Positions 53,395 through 63,239 of a stretch of 64,000 nt of DNA are shown piece by piece. Both the position numbers and the translations under genes were made by a program. The notes under the pieces are model-generated. The model was not told where the DNA came from and ran no database searches. It saw only the letters and a list, made by a program, of their open reading frames with translations. Where the stretch lies: the NCBI GenBank assembly GCA_905182325.1, contig CAJJBD010000029.1:22645-86644 (forward strand), read 5' to 3'. The stretch is from an uncultured Planktomarina sp. (GTDB lineage Bacteria > Pseudomonadota > Alphaproteobacteria > Rhodobacterales > Rhodobacteraceae). Each line of letters starts with the position of its first letter. Positions within the stretch are counted from its first letter, which is position 1.

Positions 53395-53850
53395 CTAATT
53401 AAATTTATGCTCCCAAGATTCTAACTCAACTTCATCCTTAGCTCTTGCCTTCACCCATTCTTCCTGCACTCCCGATACTTCTTTCTTCCAGAAAGGTGCA
53501 CGAGATTTCAGACAGTCCATAAGAAATTGTGCGCCAGCAAAGGCATCCTGGCGATGCGGGGCCGCTGTGGCAACCATCATAATAATTTCTGTAGGCTTTA
53601 GAATTCCGTACCGATGGATTACAAAAGCATCTTCCAGTTTAAACCGCACGATAGTTTGCTCAGTAAAGTTTTTGAGCGCAATTTCAGTCATGGCCGGGTA
53701 ATGTTCGATAATAATATGATCTAAAGTACCACTTTCATTTCGAACTATGCCAGTGAAGGTTACTATAGCTCCTGAAGCTCCTAACTTAGTACTAAAATTT
53801 GATATCTCTTTGGAGACATCAAAAGCTGTTCTCTGAATACGCACTGCCAA
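53395..53850 (-). CDS. moaE: Molybdopterin synthase catalytic subunit
   Basis: MoaE, the large subunit of molybdopterin synthase, which with MoaD-thiocarboxylate converts cPMP to molybdopterin. The 151-residue protein has GAIVTFTGIVRN, IIEHYPAMTEIAL, VIHRYGILKPTEIIMMV, HRQDAFAGAQFLMDCLKSRA and PFWKKEV. It starts at TTG (GTG two codons on is possible) one base after moaD. pgsA-moaD-moaE form one unit. Confidence 0.94.
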   Translation of the reverse strand: MAVRIQRTAFDVSKEISNFSTKLGASGAIVTFTGIVRNESGTLDHIIIEHYPAMTEIALKNFTEQTIVRFKLEDAFVIHRYGILKPTEIIMMVATAAPHRQDAFAGAQFLMDCLKSRAPFWKKEVSGVQEEWVKARAKDEVELESWEHKFN

Positions 53851-53851
53851 T

Positions 53852-54103
53852 TCAGCCCCCTGTCATTGGCGGAAAGAACGCAACTTCAAGTACATCTATT
53901 AATGGAGTATTAAGATCACTAAGCTCTTGATCTACAGCTACTTTTATCTGGGAAAGATCTTTAAACACAGCGCCGTATGCTGCATCTCGACAAATAAGCT
54001 CATCCACGAGTTCGGCAACAGTTGATGCATTGGTTTCCACAGTCTCTTTGCTGCGCCCTACCTGCTCACGCACCCATGCAAAATAAAGAATTTTAATCTT
54101 CAT
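53852..54103 (-). CDS. moaD: Molybdopterin synthase sulfur carrier subunit
   Basis: MoaD, the ubiquitin-like small subunit of molybdopterin synthase, 83 residues. It has MKIKILYFAWVREQVGRSKE and ends in PPMTGG; the terminal diglycine becomes a thiocarboxylate. An upstream in-frame TTG would overlap the pgsA stop; the ATG has GGGTGA before it. Lies between pgsA and moaE. Confidence 0.93.
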   Translation of the reverse strand: MKIKILYFAWVREQVGRSKETVETNASTVAELVDELICRDAAYGAVFKDLSQIKVAVDQELSDLNTPLIDVLEVAFFPPMTGG

Positions 54104-54108
54104 CGAAT

Positions 54109-54765
54109 TCAATCACCCAAATATGGAAGTGCTTTTCGAAAATAAACCACCCCCGTAATCAAAGTAAGGCCTGCGGCAGCCCATAGTAGGAATACTCCAC
54201 CATACCAAAATAAATACATTCCAACGTAACAGAACCCATAATCATTAAAAACTTTACCGTAACTAAATGACGTGTCCAGCACCGAAGAAGCACCGTTTTG
54301 CAAAGGTCCAATCTCTAGACAAAATTCGAAAATTCCAACTGCAAACAACAGGGCTATTGCAAGCATTTGTACAGTAGTTTTCCATTTAGCCAGTTTTGTA
54401 ACGTCCAATGGAGTGGCTATATTACCCATAAACTCACGCAATCCTGATACAAAAATTTCTCGAAATATAATAACCACTGCGGGTAAAAATATAAATGGGT
54501 TAAGTCCAAAGATGCCTGTCAGAACTAACAGGGCGATCACAACCATTGCCTTATCTGCAATAGGATCAAGCATCCTACCCAATTTACTCTCTTGCTTCCA
54601 AGCACGAGCCAAAAAGCCATCAAGCCAGTCCGTTAAAGCTGCCCCCACAAATAATATTAGCGCACCCCAATCTGCATAGGGTCGGCTAAAATACAAAAAC
54701 ATCAGTGCAACCATTGGAGCCGCAATCAAACGGATAGTTGTTAAGATATTTGGTAGTGTCAACAT
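54109..54765 (-). CDS. pgsA: CDP-diacylglycerol-glycerol-3-phosphate 3-phosphatidyltransferase
   Basis: Inner-membrane enzyme making phosphatidylglycerol phosphate. The 218-residue protein has LPNILTTIRLIAAPMVAL and the CDP-alcohol phosphatidyltransferase signature in full: DWLDGFLAR, then GRMLDPIADKAMV (D-x2-D-G-x2-A-R-x8-G-x3-D-x3-D). Several helices follow, with an insertion near residues 150-185 (NGASSVLDTSFSYGKVFNDY) as in other alphaproteobacteria. First gene of the pgsA-moaD-moaE unit, downstream of uvrC. Confidence 0.94.
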   Translation of the reverse strand: MLTLPNILTTIRLIAAPMVALMFLYFSRPYADWGALILFVGAALTDWLDGFLARAWKQESKLGRMLDPIADKAMVVIALLVLTGIFGLNPFIFLPAVVIIFREIFVSGLREFMGNIATPLDVTKLAKWKTTVQMLAIALLFAVGIFEFCLEIGPLQNGASSVLDTSFSYGKVFNDYGFCYVGMYLFWYGGVFLLWAAAGLTLITGVVYFRKALPYLGD

Positions 54766-54871
54766 GGTTAGATATTTACCTCGGTTAGAATAAACGTACT
54801 ACCCCTTATCAGTTAAAATTTCATATATTTAACAAATTAGTGTATTTATATTTTATTGATTTGATGAAATT

Positions 54872-56728
54872 TTATGGTTGAAAATGCTTATAAATCGTCT
54901 CTGCCATTGAATCTGAGACTCCATTGACCGCTTTCAAATCGACTAGATTTGCTCTTGCCACTGCTTTTCCTGATCCAAAATGAACTAGAAGTGCTTTCTT
55001 TCGTTTAGGGCCAATCCCATCAATATCGTCTAGCGGATTTTTCATATTAGCCTTTGCCCGCCTCGCCCGATGCGTTCCAATGGCAAAACGGTGTGCTTCA
55101 TCCCGCAATCGTTGTACAAAGTATAAAACTGGGTCATTTTTACGTAATACTAGAATTGGCTTTCCTGTTCTGTGAAATTCTTCCTTACCTGCATTGCGAT
55201 CAACGCCTTTAGCTATACCTATCATTGCAATATCAGGGACACCCCAATGTTGCATAATTGTACGTACTGCACTTACCTGTCCAACTCCGCCGTCAATCAA
55301 AAGCAAATCTGGCCAGGCATCAGATTTTCGTTCAGGATCTTCTTTTAGTAACCGTTTAAAACGCCGCCCTAAAACCTCTTTCATCATACCAAAGTCATCA
55401 CCCGGTGTAAGATCGTCACCCTTTATATTAAACTTTCGGTACTGTGATTTAATTAATCCATCTGGCCCTGAAACAATCATACCCCCTACGGCATTTGTAC
55501 CTTGAATATGACTGTTATCATAAACTTCAATTCTACGTGGGGGAGCTAACAAATCAAACGCATCCGCTAAGCCTTTTAGGAGTTTTATTTGGGTTGCAGA
55601 CTCAGACATTCGGCGCCCGAGGCTTTCACGCGCGTTTCGGGTGGCTCCTGCCACTAATTCCACCTTTTCACCACGTTTAGGGACCATAATGTCAACTTTG
55701 TGTCCCTGCCTTTCCGAAAGAGCAGCAGCCATAAGTTCAATATCTTCGAGCGGGTGAGACAAGAGTAACAAGCGAGGTATCTCCTTAGTATCATAAAACT
55801 GTCCAATAAAAGCCTCCAAGACTTCCGCCGCAGCTACGTCAGTACCAACCCGCGGATAAAAATCTTGATTACCCCAATTCTGATTGGCCCGAATAAAGAA
55901 AACTTGGACACAGGCCTGACCACCCTCAAGATGCAGAGAGATTATATCTGCCTCATTAACGCCACGGGGGTTAATACCTTGATTTGTTTGTACTTGCGTC
56001 AAGGCACGTATTCGGTCACGCAGCCCAGCAGCCTTCTCAAACTCCATAGCCTCTGAGGCCACTACCATCTGCGTAGCCAGAGATTCTTGCACATTGAAAG
56101 ATTTTCCTTTTAAAAAACTATCCGCCTGATGTACCAGCCCCGCATAATCCTCTTTACTTATCTTACTACCACAGGGTCCAGAACACCGCTTGAGGTGATA
56201 ATTAAGACAAGGTCGATCACCAGCAGCTACCTCTTTATCACTACAAGAGCGCAGCAAAAAAACCTTTTGTAGTGTATTCAATGTACGATTGACCGCCCCA
56301 ACGCTTGCAAAAGGGCCATAATAACGTCCAGCTCGGTCCTTAGACCCGCGATGTTTTTCTATTCGGGGGAAATCATGCTCAGTTGAGATAAAAATATACG
56401 GAAAAGATTTATCATCTCGAAGTAGCACATTATATTTAGGTTTTAATTGCTTGATTAGGTTTTGTTCTAACAATAATGCTTCAGTTTCAGTTTTAGTGGT
56501 AAGAAACATCATACTTGAAGTTTCTTTGATCATACGGCTAATTCGAGCAGAATGGCCATGGGATCTTGCATAACTTGAAACACGGTTTTTTAGGCTGCGG
56601 GCTTTTCCAACGTAAAGCACGCGGCTATCTACGTCCAACATACGATATACCCCCGGCGAGCTATCTAAGCGCGTAAGATAATCAGCAATTAATTCGTGCC
56701 CTAACAAAGGTGATGATTTGTTTTCCAT
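54872..56728 (-). CDS. uvrC: Excinuclease ABC subunit C
   Basis: Dual-incision nuclease of nucleotide excision repair. The 618-residue protein (ATG start; a TTG 60 bases upstream adds 20 non-conserved residues) has the GIY-YIG domain with SPGVYRMLDVDSRVLYVGKA, the RPCLNYHLKRCSGPCG segment, the UVR motif around EFEKAAGLRDRI, the RNase H-like C-terminal nuclease with IEVYDNSHIQGTNAVGGMIV and the two HhH motifs in DDIDGIGPKRKKALL. Complete and ordinary. Confidence 0.95.
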   Translation of the reverse strand: MENKSSPLLGHELIADYLTRLDSSPGVYRMLDVDSRVLYVGKARSLKNRVSSYARSHGHSARISRMIKETSSMMFLTTKTETEALLLEQNLIKQLKPKYNVLLRDDKSFPYIFISTEHDFPRIEKHRGSKDRAGRYYGPFASVGAVNRTLNTLQKVFLLRSCSDKEVAAGDRPCLNYHLKRCSGPCGSKISKEDYAGLVHQADSFLKGKSFNVQESLATQMVVASEAMEFEKAAGLRDRIRALTQVQTNQGINPRGVNEADIISLHLEGGQACVQVFFIRANQNWGNQDFYPRVGTDVAAAEVLEAFIGQFYDTKEIPRLLLLSHPLEDIELMAAALSERQGHKVDIMVPKRGEKVELVAGATRNARESLGRRMSESATQIKLLKGLADAFDLLAPPRRIEVYDNSHIQGTNAVGGMIVSGPDGLIKSQYRKFNIKGDDLTPGDDFGMMKEVLGRRFKRLLKEDPERKSDAWPDLLLIDGGVGQVSAVRTIMQHWGVPDIAMIGIAKGVDRNAGKEEFHRTGKPILVLRKNDPVLYFVQRLRDEAHRFAIGTHRARRAKANMKNPLDDIDGIGPKRKKALLVHFGSGKAVARANLVDLKAVNGVSDSMAETIYKHFQP

Positions 56729-57021
56729 AAAAGCTTTAATACTCAACCGATTCTTAAAACTGGTGTACCGAATTCGCTTCAGTAGCAAGTACTAAACTAT
56801 TCAGACGCCCTGTGTATAACTCTGAGGTTAAATTCTGAAAAAATTAACTTTTTCCTCATTTTAGCTTATTTTTGGCCTTACACACACAAAATACACAAGC
56901 ATTTAACTAATTGATTTATAAATGAAAAAAAGTTTTTTGAAATGCAAATGTTTGAATTTACTTACTTTTTTAATCTATAAAGTCAATGAGTGATGCGCAA
57001 GTGTACAACTCCTAATTTATT

Positions 57022-57801
57022 TTACCCATCGAGCCCCAGAACGTCTGGTGTTTGCCAACCAAGGTGTTGGCCCCCATCAACACAAAGTAATTGCCCTGTG
57101 ATGGCCGGCGCTTTCAAAAAATATCCTAATGCGGCAGTTATATCTGCGGGGTTCGATCCACGCCCCAACACCGTTTCGGCGCGTTGCCGAGCAAAGTGCT
57201 GGGAAGATTGACGGACCCCCTGAACGGTTGGTCCAGGACCAATCGCATTAACGCGGATGTTTGGAGCCAGGGCACGCGCTGCAGTTTGCGTAAAAGCCCA
57301 GAGCCCCATCTTAGCCAACGTATAGCTCATAAAATCTGGGGTCAATTTACGAACCCGTTGATCCAGCATGTTAATTACCAATGCTTGTGCCATTGGTTCA
57401 CTCATTTTATCTAGCTTATATTTAGGGGCTTGCTTGGCAAACTCTTGTGTTAAAACAAAAGGTGCCCGCAAATTACTCTCCATGTGTCGATCCCAACTAC
57501 TTCGGGTAGTAGTATCGATTGTGTCATACTCAAAAATAGATGCGTTATTTACCAATAAGCTTAAGCTACCACCCAAAGCGTCAACAGCCCGCGAAACTAA
57601 AGATTGTGACTGTGCCTCATCTAAGAGATCCGCCTGCAGTGCTACGGATTTTTGCCCAATTACCTCAATTTCAGATGCAGTAGCACGGGCCGCTTCTGCC
57701 GATGTTGCATAATGCACAGCAACGTCAAAGCCTTGTTCACCTAAATATAAAGAAATTTCACGGCCCAACCTAATGGCACCACCAGTAACCAACGCACGCA
57801 T
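57022..57801 (-). CDS. Short-chain dehydrogenase, pteridine/dihydromonapterin reductase-like
   Basis: NAD(P)-dependent SDR of 259 residues. It begins MRALVTGGAIRLGREISLYL, where GGAIRLG is the pteridine-reductase/FolM type of cofactor loop, then LLVNNASIFEYDTID, the catalytic pair in SYTLAKMGLWAF and AIGPGPTVQGVRQS. The ATG has GAGGAGAAC before it; a start 23 codons upstream lacks support. Located next to uvrC as in other Rhodobacterales. Likely reduces a pterin; not certain. Confidence 0.82.
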   Translation of the reverse strand: MRALVTGGAIRLGREISLYLGEQGFDVAVHYATSAEAARATASEIEVIGQKSVALQADLLDEAQSQSLVSRAVDALGGSLSLLVNNASIFEYDTIDTTTRSSWDRHMESNLRAPFVLTQEFAKQAPKYKLDKMSEPMAQALVINMLDQRVRKLTPDFMSYTLAKMGLWAFTQTAARALAPNIRVNAIGPGPTVQGVRQSSQHFARQRAETVLGRGSNPADITAALGYFLKAPAITGQLLCVDGGQHLGWQTPDVLGLDG

Positions 57802-57980
57802 ATAAGTTCTCCTCACAGCTTTATTATCGAAAGATTTACCAAAAATAAAAGGGTCAAGGATGTGCTGCACGCTTGTGGCACATAATAACCAAAACTACTT
57901 AACTAAAATCATCTATTAGAAAAAAAATGGTCCTCTGTATTTTAACCAATCATCCAAATTTCTAACTAAAAGAAGCTTTA

Positions 57981-58154
57981 TTAATCGCGATGGCGGGTAT
58001 GGCCGCAGGCGCATGGTCCTTGTCCAAGTTTGTATCGCCCACATTTAGGACATTTAGCATTTAATAATTTTTTCTGACCAGGAAATTTTAGTCGCCCAAA
58101 CATTGCAAGAATTGCGATCCCTACCAAGAAGAACGTTGCTATTTTAACTAACAT
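57981..58154 (-). CDS. Membrane-anchored zinc-ribbon protein
   Basis: A 57-residue protein: one N-terminal helix (MLVKIATFFLVGIAILAMFG), then RLKFPGQKKLLNAKCPKCGR and YKLGQGPCACGHTRHRD. The C-P-x-C-G and C-x-C pairs form a small zinc ribbon on the cytoplasmic side. The ATG lies just after the S49 peptidase stop codon and slightly overlaps in an alternative longer start. This small protein recurs next to SppA-type proteases in Rhodobacterales; its function is unknown to me. Confidence 0.75.
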   Translation of the reverse strand: MLVKIATFFLVGIAILAMFGRLKFPGQKKLLNAKCPKCGRYKLGQGPCACGHTRHRD

Positions 58155-58158
58155 TTGG

Positions 58159-58944
58159 TTAAATTCCAAAGCGTGAGAATGCTACACGCTCTTCAATACT
58201 ATGGTTTAAATCACCAACAAGTTGCACGCCAAAACGCGAAAGAATATGTTTTTTTGGACCATAGCTATTAAACTTAACCTTTTTACCAAATTTTTCCTGC
58301 ATCATCGGGACGAGGTGCCCAATGCCGTCTGCAAGGCCGTCGGCAACACCCTTTTTGCCTACCCAAATCTCTCCTGTAAACAAGTCGCGGTCAGCAAGTT
58401 TAGTTCCTCGTCTTTCAACAATAAATTCTCTAAATGTTTGATGGATTTCATCTAGAAGACCCTTTAGACGAGCAACATCTTCTTTCTTTTGAGGTTGAAA
58501 TGGATCTAACATTGATTTCGATGTCCCTGCAGTATGTACGCGGCGCTCAATGCCATAACGCTCGATAAATTGGTTTAAGCCAAAACCAGACGAAATTACC
58601 CCAATTGAGCCCAAAACTGACGAATGATCTAGATATATCTCATCCGCGCTGGCTGCCAGCCAATAGCCACCTGAAGCAGCAACGTCCTCAACAAAAGCAT
58701 AGACTGGGGTTTCTTTTTCGTCAGCCAATCTGCGAATACGGGCACCAATTAGCGAGGATTGAACGGGACTGCCACCTGGCGAATTAATTACCAACGCCAC
58801 AGCGTTAGGCTTCTTTTCAAAAGCTTTTTCTAATACAGGCGCGAGAGCCGCATCATTCAGGCCTCGACCAGTTGCAATCATGCCATTCAATCGCACAACT
58901 GATACAGATTTGCGTTCGCGGTGAAAGGGAATTTTAAATTTCAT
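58159..58944 (-). CDS. S49-family peptidase (SppA/SohB-like)
   Basis: Serine peptidase of family S49 (signal peptide peptidase-like), 261 residues. It has ALVINSPGGSPVQSSLI, the nucleophile region VEDVAASGGYWLAASADEIY (Ser in ASGG), GSIGVIS, and the general-base lysine in AGTSKSMLDPF. There is no signal peptide from this ATG, but a longer frame with a hydrophobic N-terminus ([20 protein letters not shown]) overlaps the ABC permease end; the shorter start is preferred with low certainty. Probably degrades membrane-derived peptides. Confidence 0.87.
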   Translation of the reverse strand: MKFKIPFHRERKSVSVVRLNGMIATGRGLNDAALAPVLEKAFEKKPNAVALVINSPGGSPVQSSLIGARIRRLADEKETPVYAFVEDVAASGGYWLAASADEIYLDHSSVLGSIGVISSGFGLNQFIERYGIERRVHTAGTSKSMLDPFQPQKKEDVARLKGLLDEIHQTFREFIVERRGTKLADRDLFTGEIWVGKKGVADGLADGIGHLVPMMQEKFGKKVKFNSYGPKKHILSRFGVQLVGDLNHSIEERVAFSRFGI

Positions 58945-58994
58945 ATTGCAGACATAGTGCACGCCTTGGCCTGTAACAAGCCAGAGTACAAAAA

Positions 58995-59756
58995 TCAGGT
59001 ACGAATGCGCCAACCAGTTTTAAATATCCACCAGATGAAAGCCATGCACAGTAAAGTAAATAGACTTATTGCACCTAAACTAAATCCAATTGATACATCA
59101 GCCTGGCCAAAGAAAGCCCACCTAAAACCCGAAATCAAATAAACCACTGGGTTAAATAGTGTCACAGTTTGCCAGATTGGAGGTAACATTGAGATCGAAT
59201 AGAATGAGCCACCCAAAAAAACCAGTGGCGTAACGACGAGCAGTGGTACCAGATTGAGTTGTTCAAAGTTTGCAGCCCAAATACCAATAATGAAGCCCAA
59301 AAGAGAAAAAGATAGACAAGTCAGGAGTAGCAAACAGACCATAGCGATTGGGTGTTGGATTTCCAGATCTACAAACAAAAATGCCGTGCCTAAAATTACC
59401 AGACCAATAAATAGGCTCTTTGTAGCAGCCGCTCCAACGTAGCCCACTACAATTTCTAGAAAGTTAACTGGTGCAGAAAATAATTCATAAACAGTGCCAA
59501 TGAATTTTGGAAAATAGATCCCAAAACTAGCATTCGCAATTGATTGGGTCATAACAGACAACATTATTAAACCTGGTACAATAAATGCTCCATAATCCAC
59601 GCCATCCACATTTTCTATCCGGCTCCCAATTGCGGTTCCAAATACTACAAAATATAGGCATGTCGACAAAACTGGTGATAAAAAAGATTGTAATAAAGTT
59701 CGAAAAAAACGAGCCATTTCAAAAGTATAAATTGCACTTATAGCTTGAAAATTCAT
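58995..59756 (-). CDS. ABC-2 type transporter permease
   Basis: Integral membrane half of an ABC-2 exporter, 253 residues, six helices (for example YLFFVVFG-like N-terminal region and [31 protein letters not shown]). It has the ABC-2 signature region [17 protein letters not shown] and [14 protein letters not shown]. Its start overlaps the ATPase stop by four bases. The pair resembles the YadG/YadH type with unknown substrate. Confidence 0.9.
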   Translation of the reverse strand: MNFQAISAIYTFEMARFFRTLLQSFLSPVLSTCLYFVVFGTAIGSRIENVDGVDYGAFIVPGLIMLSVMTQSIANASFGIYFPKFIGTVYELFSAPVNFLEIVVGYVGAAATKSLFIGLVILGTAFLFVDLEIQHPIAMVCLLLLTCLSFSLLGFIIGIWAANFEQLNLVPLLVVTPLVFLGGSFYSISMLPPIWQTVTLFNPVVYLISGFRWAFFGQADVSIGFSLGAISLFTLLCMAFIWWIFKTGWRIRT

Positions 59757-60682
59757 TTTGCATTCTCCTGAACCAAGCCAACAAAAATGTCCTCAAGGCT
59801 GGATTGTTGAGTTTGGACATCTCGCATTTGCAGGCCCGCAGCCTGAAGATCATTCAAAAGGCCTGTTATTCCAGTCCGTTCAGACTTGGTGTCATAGGTG
59901 TAAGTGAGCGATTTACCGTCTTTGGTTAAGTCCAGATCATAATTTTTAAGTTTACTTGGAATTTTTTTAACAGAAACCATTAAATCTATACGTATTTTCT
60001 TTTGGCCCATACGAGCCATAAGCGCATCTTTATCTTCTACCAGTAAAATTTCCCCACCATTTATAACTGCAATCCGATCAGCAATCGCTTCAGCTTCTTC
60101 TATATAATGGGTAGTTAAAATTATGGTTACTCCTTGTTTTTTAAGTTTATTAACTGTAGCCCACATATCTTTTCTTAACTCGACGTCAACTCCAGCAGTC
60201 GGTTCGTCCAGAAATAGCACCCTCGGCTCATGAGATAGCGCCTTAGCTATCAGAACCCTTCGTTTCATTCCGCCCGAGAGGGTTATCACCCGTGCATGTT
60301 TCTTATCGAATAAAGACAACGTTTTTAAAACCTGATCAAGGTACGCCTCGTTTTTTGGCTTTCCAAACAAGCCTCTAGAAAACCGAATGGAATTTATTAC
60401 AGTTTCGAATGGTTCTAGAGTTATTTCCTGTGGAACTAATCCAATCATTTTACGTACTTTTCGATAATCTGCCTCTATATCCATTCCACCAACAGATATT
60501 TTACCTCTAGATAAACTTGAAATCCCACAAATAGTTGAAATCAAGGTTGTTTTTCCAGCCCCATTTGGGCCTAACAAAGCAAGAATTTCTCCCTCTTTAA
60601 TCTCAAGGTTTATACCTTTAAGAGCCTCGAGGCCGCCAGCATAGGTTTTACATACGCTCTGAATAGACACGATCGCCGACAT
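59753..60682 (-). CDS. ABC transporter ATP-binding protein
   Basis: ATPase of an ABC-2 exporter, 309 residues. Walker [14 protein letters not shown] (near residue 40), the Q-loop [12 protein letters not shown], signature [15 protein letters not shown], Walker [13 protein letters not shown] and switch histidine [15 protein letters not shown] are present. The C-terminal part (after residue 215) is extra. The ATG has AAGGA before it, so the 15-codon longer frame is not used. Operon with the permease. Confidence 0.92.
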   Translation of the reverse strand: MSAIVSIQSVCKTYAGGLEALKGINLEIKEGEILALLGPNGAGKTTLISTICGISSLSRGKISVGGMDIEADYRKVRKMIGLVPQEITLEPFETVINSIRFSRGLFGKPKNEAYLDQVLKTLSLFDKKHARVITLSGGMKRRVLIAKALSHEPRVLFLDEPTAGVDVELRKDMWATVNKLKKQGVTIILTTHYIEEAEAIADRIAVINGGEILLVEDKDALMARMGQKKIRIDLMVSVKKIPSKLKNYDLDLTKDGKSLTYTYDTKSERTGITGLLNDLQAAGLQMRDVQTQQSSLEDIFVGLVQENAK

Positions 60683-60848
60683 AATTGTTCCTTGTACACT
60701 TTTAGGGTATTCCGGCACATCTGGCATTTAGGCCAAAATCGCAACCCCAACAGTTTTATTTAAATTTAATTACGCAAAAGTTGTAACAAATTATACTTCT
60801 TAAAACAGCAAACTGCACTTTTAGGTACAGTCGAGATGTCTAAAAATT

Positions 60849-62018
60849 TTACTTCAGTGCTGAAGGCATTCGCTTTTCGACAATCTCAGACCACCAACTG
60901 CACCCAATCGGTATAGCACTATCATCAAAATTATACATCGGATGATGCACCATTGCCGTATCACCGTTACCAATCAAAATATAAGCCCCAGGCCGTTCTT
61001 CAAGCAAATAAGAAAAGTCTTCGCCCCCCATCACTAAAGCGGCCTCATTACAAACACCAGATACAGACCGAGCAACTTCAGCAGCAAATACCGTTTGTTC
61101 TTCATGGTTTGACATAACCGGATAACCACGGCGATAAGTAACCTCAGCTGTACCACCAAACGTGGCAGCAGTCCCCTCACAAATTGCCATTATGCGCTTT
61201 TCAGCTAAAACGCGCATCTCTTTTGACATCGTTCGCACTGTACCTTTCAAATGAACCCCCTGCGGGATCACGTTATAAGCTTTTGATGAAGTCTCAAATG
61301 ATGTCACCGAAACAACAATTTGATCAATTGGATTGGCGTTACGGCTGGCAATGGTTTGTAATGCCAAAACCAAATGACTTGCCATAACTGTTGTGTCAAT
61401 CGTCTCGTCTGGCTTCGCTGCGTGACCACCAAGGCCCTCAAGCGCGATATCAAATTGATCAGTCGCAGCAAAGAAAGCTCCAGATCGAATTGCAAAATTA
61501 CCCACTGGCATGCCTGGCCAATTATGCATGCCATAAACCTCTTTAATGTCCCAACGCGCCATAATCCCATCATCACACATCTCTTTACCACCTCCGCCGC
61601 CCTCTTCAGCAGGCTGGAAGATTAGTACTGTGGTGCCGTCAAAGTTACGGGTCTCAGACAAGTACTTTGCGGCACCCAATAACATCGCCGTATGCCCATC
61701 GTGGCCACAGGCATGCATCGCACCATCAGTTTTTGAAGCGTAATCAAGCCCAGTCTGCTCATGAATAGGCAATGCATCCATGTCAGCACGTAGACCAATA
61801 ACCTTGCCTGACCCAGTGGAGTTGCCCCTAATAACCCCGACGACGCCCGTCCGACCAATACCTTCAACAACTTCGTCACACCCAAATTCACGCAACTTTT
61901 CCGCAACAAAAGCACTGGTTCGGTGAGTTTCAAATAATATCTCTGGATTTTGGTGAATATCACGCCGCCAGGCGGTAATATCATCATGTAATTCAGCAAA
62001 TCTATTTTTTACGGGCAT
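60849..62018 (-). CDS. M20-family aminoacylase/amidohydrolase
   Basis: Metallo-amidohydrolase of the M20D (hippurate hydrolase/aminoacylase) type, 389 residues. It has DIHQNPEILFETHRTSAFVA, the metal motif HACGHDGHTAML, FQPAEEGGGGGKEM, GMHNWPGMPVG, GGHAAKPDETIDT and ALVMGGEDFSYLLEERPGAY. A GGAGAG ribosome site precedes the ATG. It follows the ArgE-like gene closely. These enzymes remove acyl groups from N-acyl amino acids; the exact one is unknown. Confidence 0.88.
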   Translation of the reverse strand: MPVKNRFAELHDDITAWRRDIHQNPEILFETHRTSAFVAEKLREFGCDEVVEGIGRTGVVGVIRGNSTGSGKVIGLRADMDALPIHEQTGLDYASKTDGAMHACGHDGHTAMLLGAAKYLSETRNFDGTTVLIFQPAEEGGGGGKEMCDDGIMARWDIKEVYGMHNWPGMPVGNFAIRSGAFFAATDQFDIALEGLGGHAAKPDETIDTTVMASHLVLALQTIASRNANPIDQIVVSVTSFETSSKAYNVIPQGVHLKGTVRTMSKEMRVLAEKRIMAICEGTAATFGGTAEVTYRRGYPVMSNHEEQTVFAAEVARSVSGVCNEAALVMGGEDFSYLLEERPGAYILIGNGDTAMVHHPMYNFDDSAIPIGCSWWSEIVEKRMPSALK

Positions 62019-62062
62019 TATGTGCTCTCCACTAATAAAATACTCTGAGACCTGATTTGGCT

Positions 62063-63238
62063 CTATGTGAGTCCAGCCAACAAATCACCCATAAATTTGT
62101 GACCAGCTTCAAACTGAGCCACCTCTATAAACTCATTAGGCTGATGTGCCTGCGCAATATCACCTGGCCCACAAACCACTGCAGAGTATCCAGCATCCTG
62201 AAACTGTCCTGCCTCTGTTCCATAACTGACTACATGGTTCGCATTATCGCCTGTCACGGTGCGCACTAGACCTTCAGCCTCACCATTCTTTTCTGGCTTC
62301 AGTGGCGGTACTGCAAAGCGCCGATTTAAAATAATATCCGCCTCAGGTTGAATAACCTGCATTGCAGCTTTTACTTTATTAACCTTATCAAAATATAACT
62401 GGTTTAAATCGGTTGGTTCATCACCTGGAACTGCACGGTAGAACATATTAAAATTACAATCCTTTGCTGTAATATTGTCAGCAGTCCCACCCGAGATTAT
62501 CCCAACATGCCATGTCGTGTAGGGTGGATCGAACATGGAGGCCAAAGGACCAGGCGTTGCTAGACGATTTAATTCATTCTGTTCCGTGGCCCACTGGATA
62601 AGGCGCGCGCCCTCATGCACCGCGCTAACACCCTGATAATGAATCGAGGAATGGACCTCAAAGCCCACAACATGTGTAGCGAAAGCGTTACCACCCTTAT
62701 GGCCAGTTACAGCTTTCATGCTTGATGGTTCACCAACAATGACAGCAGACCCCTTCGGTACAACACCCTGCATGGCTGCGATCATTGGTGGCGCACCTGT
62801 ACAACCTACTTCCTCATCAAAGCTGAGCGCCAACTGCAACGGACGAGTAACCTTAGCATAATGTGCCTCGACTAGAGCCCAGATGGCCAAAGCGTCAAAT
62901 CCCTTCATGTCACATGTTCCACGACCAAAATACTTCCCATCTTTCTGAACTACCGTCCACGGATCAGTCTCCCACGGCTGGCCATCAATAGGGACAACAT
63001 CTGTATGCCCCGACAATACAACAGCACCCTCGACATCAGGACCCACATGGGCAAATAGAGCAGCCTTTTCTGGTTGTTTCGGATCGGGCCAACGATGTGG
63101 AGTGATGCCATGCGATTTCAAATAGGCTTCAACCCACTCTATAAGTGGCAGATTGGTATCGCGGCTTACCGTTGGAAAGCTAATCAACCGGCTCATTAGT
63201 TCTAATGGTGTTAAGCGGTCAGCAGTTTTTAGCATCAT
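62063..63238 (-). CDS. argE: Acetylornithine deacetylase-like M20 peptidase
   Basis: M20-family deacetylase, 391 residues, closest to ArgE. It has LISFPTVSRDTNLPLIEWVE, VLSGHTDVVPIDGQPWETDP (metal ligand H and D), GRGTCDMKGFDALAIWAL, SFDEEVGCTGAPPMI, KGGNAFATHVVGFEVHSSIH and YGTEAGQFQDAGYSAVVCGP. A GTG start four codons earlier overlaps the upstream gene; the ATG used follows it by one base. ArgE-like proteins of marine Rhodobacterales often sit beside dipeptide transporters and may act on N-acetyl amino acids broadly. The substrate is inferred. Confidence 0.83.
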   Translation of the reverse strand: MMLKTADRLTPLELMSRLISFPTVSRDTNLPLIEWVEAYLKSHGITPHRWPDPKQPEKAALFAHVGPDVEGAVVLSGHTDVVPIDGQPWETDPWTVVQKDGKYFGRGTCDMKGFDALAIWALVEAHYAKVTRPLQLALSFDEEVGCTGAPPMIAAMQGVVPKGSAVIVGEPSSMKAVTGHKGGNAFATHVVGFEVHSSIHYQGVSAVHEGARLIQWATEQNELNRLATPGPLASMFDPPYTTWHVGIISGGTADNITAKDCNFNMFYRAVPGDEPTDLNQLYFDKVNKVKAAMQVIQPEADIILNRRFAVPPLKPEKNGEAEGLVRTVTGDNANHVVSYGTEAGQFQDAGYSAVVCGPGDIAQAHQPNEFIEVAQFEAGHKFMGDLLAGLT

Positions 63239-63239
63239 T

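Noticed and set aside
56811..56819. TTATACACA on the minus strand, a perfect DnaA box, upstream of uvrC
   Set aside because: Only one box, no cluster, no dnaA/parAB-type neighbours; expected by chance in AT-rich DNA. Not called an origin.
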